Positions 63,897-64,000 of a DNA stretch of 64,000 nucleotides are shown here, in pieces. This stretch comes from Trissonchulus latispiculum (lineage: Eukaryota; Nematoda; Enoplea; Enoplida; Ironidae), in assembly GCA_030248195.1 (NCBI GenBank), contig JASAND010024236.1, positions 1 to 64,000 on the forward strand, read 5' to 3'. Under the pieces are notes generated by a model. The model was not told the DNA's origin. It ran no database searches and saw only the letters and a program-made list of their open reading frames with translations. Both the position numbers and the translations under genes were made by a program. The first letter of the stretch is position 1, and each line of letters begins with the position of its first letter.

Positions 63897-64000
63897 TTAT
63901 CCACTTTTTACATGTTGTTGACATAAAAGCGTTAAAGAATCATTAAGCATTATATATGCATTAAATACTTTGACTCACGTGTGTGGTTCTATGGCAAATT

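Overview
The window looks like a piece of an animal nuclear genome. It is AT-rich, has spliced genes with short exons, and is packed with transposable elements nested in one another. An invertebrate, perhaps an arthropod, is my guess; the sequence does not settle the species. The only host gene I can name confidently is a FERM-domain membrane protein of the FRMD3/FRMD5 type at the right end.

Layout. (1) 1-11383 is a very large imperfect palindrome with arms about 1-5020 and 5506-11383. Its centre is a 630-bp retrotransposon LTR, a truncated inverted copy of that LTR, and a scrap of retroelement interior. The arms carry a tRNA-like sequence, two exon-like cysteine-rich segments, a hAT-type non-autonomous element with GGCTC arrays, and a TTAA-flanked element. 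(2) About 13476-22940 is an old, broken, plus-strand LTR retrotransposon (PBS-like site, gag with CCHC knuckle, protease, reverse transcriptase scrap, integrase). It is interrupted by a second TTAA element (14201-15648) and another TTAA-flanked element (20954-21971); a palindromic TA-flanked element (11940-13473) lies next to its left end. (3) 25093-46873 is a minus-strand LTR retrotransposon of 21.8 kb with matching LTRs and a 4-bp target duplication (gtag). It carries gag and pol (protease, RT-RNase H, integrase with GPY/F). After integrase, where env would normally sit, lies roughly 5 kb of further coding sequence that I do not recognise. Its gag is interrupted by a hAT element and its 3' LTR by a TTAA element. 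(4) 46878-55717 is gene-poor and AT-rich, with a hAT and a TTAA palindromic element. (5) 55718-62943 holds twelve minus-strand exons of the FRMD3/5-type gene. All intron phases agree, giving 596 codons that run from inside the FERM domain through the FERM-adjacent region to a C-terminal transmembrane segment and the stop codon. The 5' exons lie beyond the right edge.

The best candidates for something undescribed are the accessory coding region of the giant retrotransposon, its extra cysteine/basic and coiled-coil segments between gag and protease, and the multi-element palindrome at the left end. Several non-autonomous DNA transposon families are bounded precisely by their target-site duplications, and one has an empty-site comparison inside the window.
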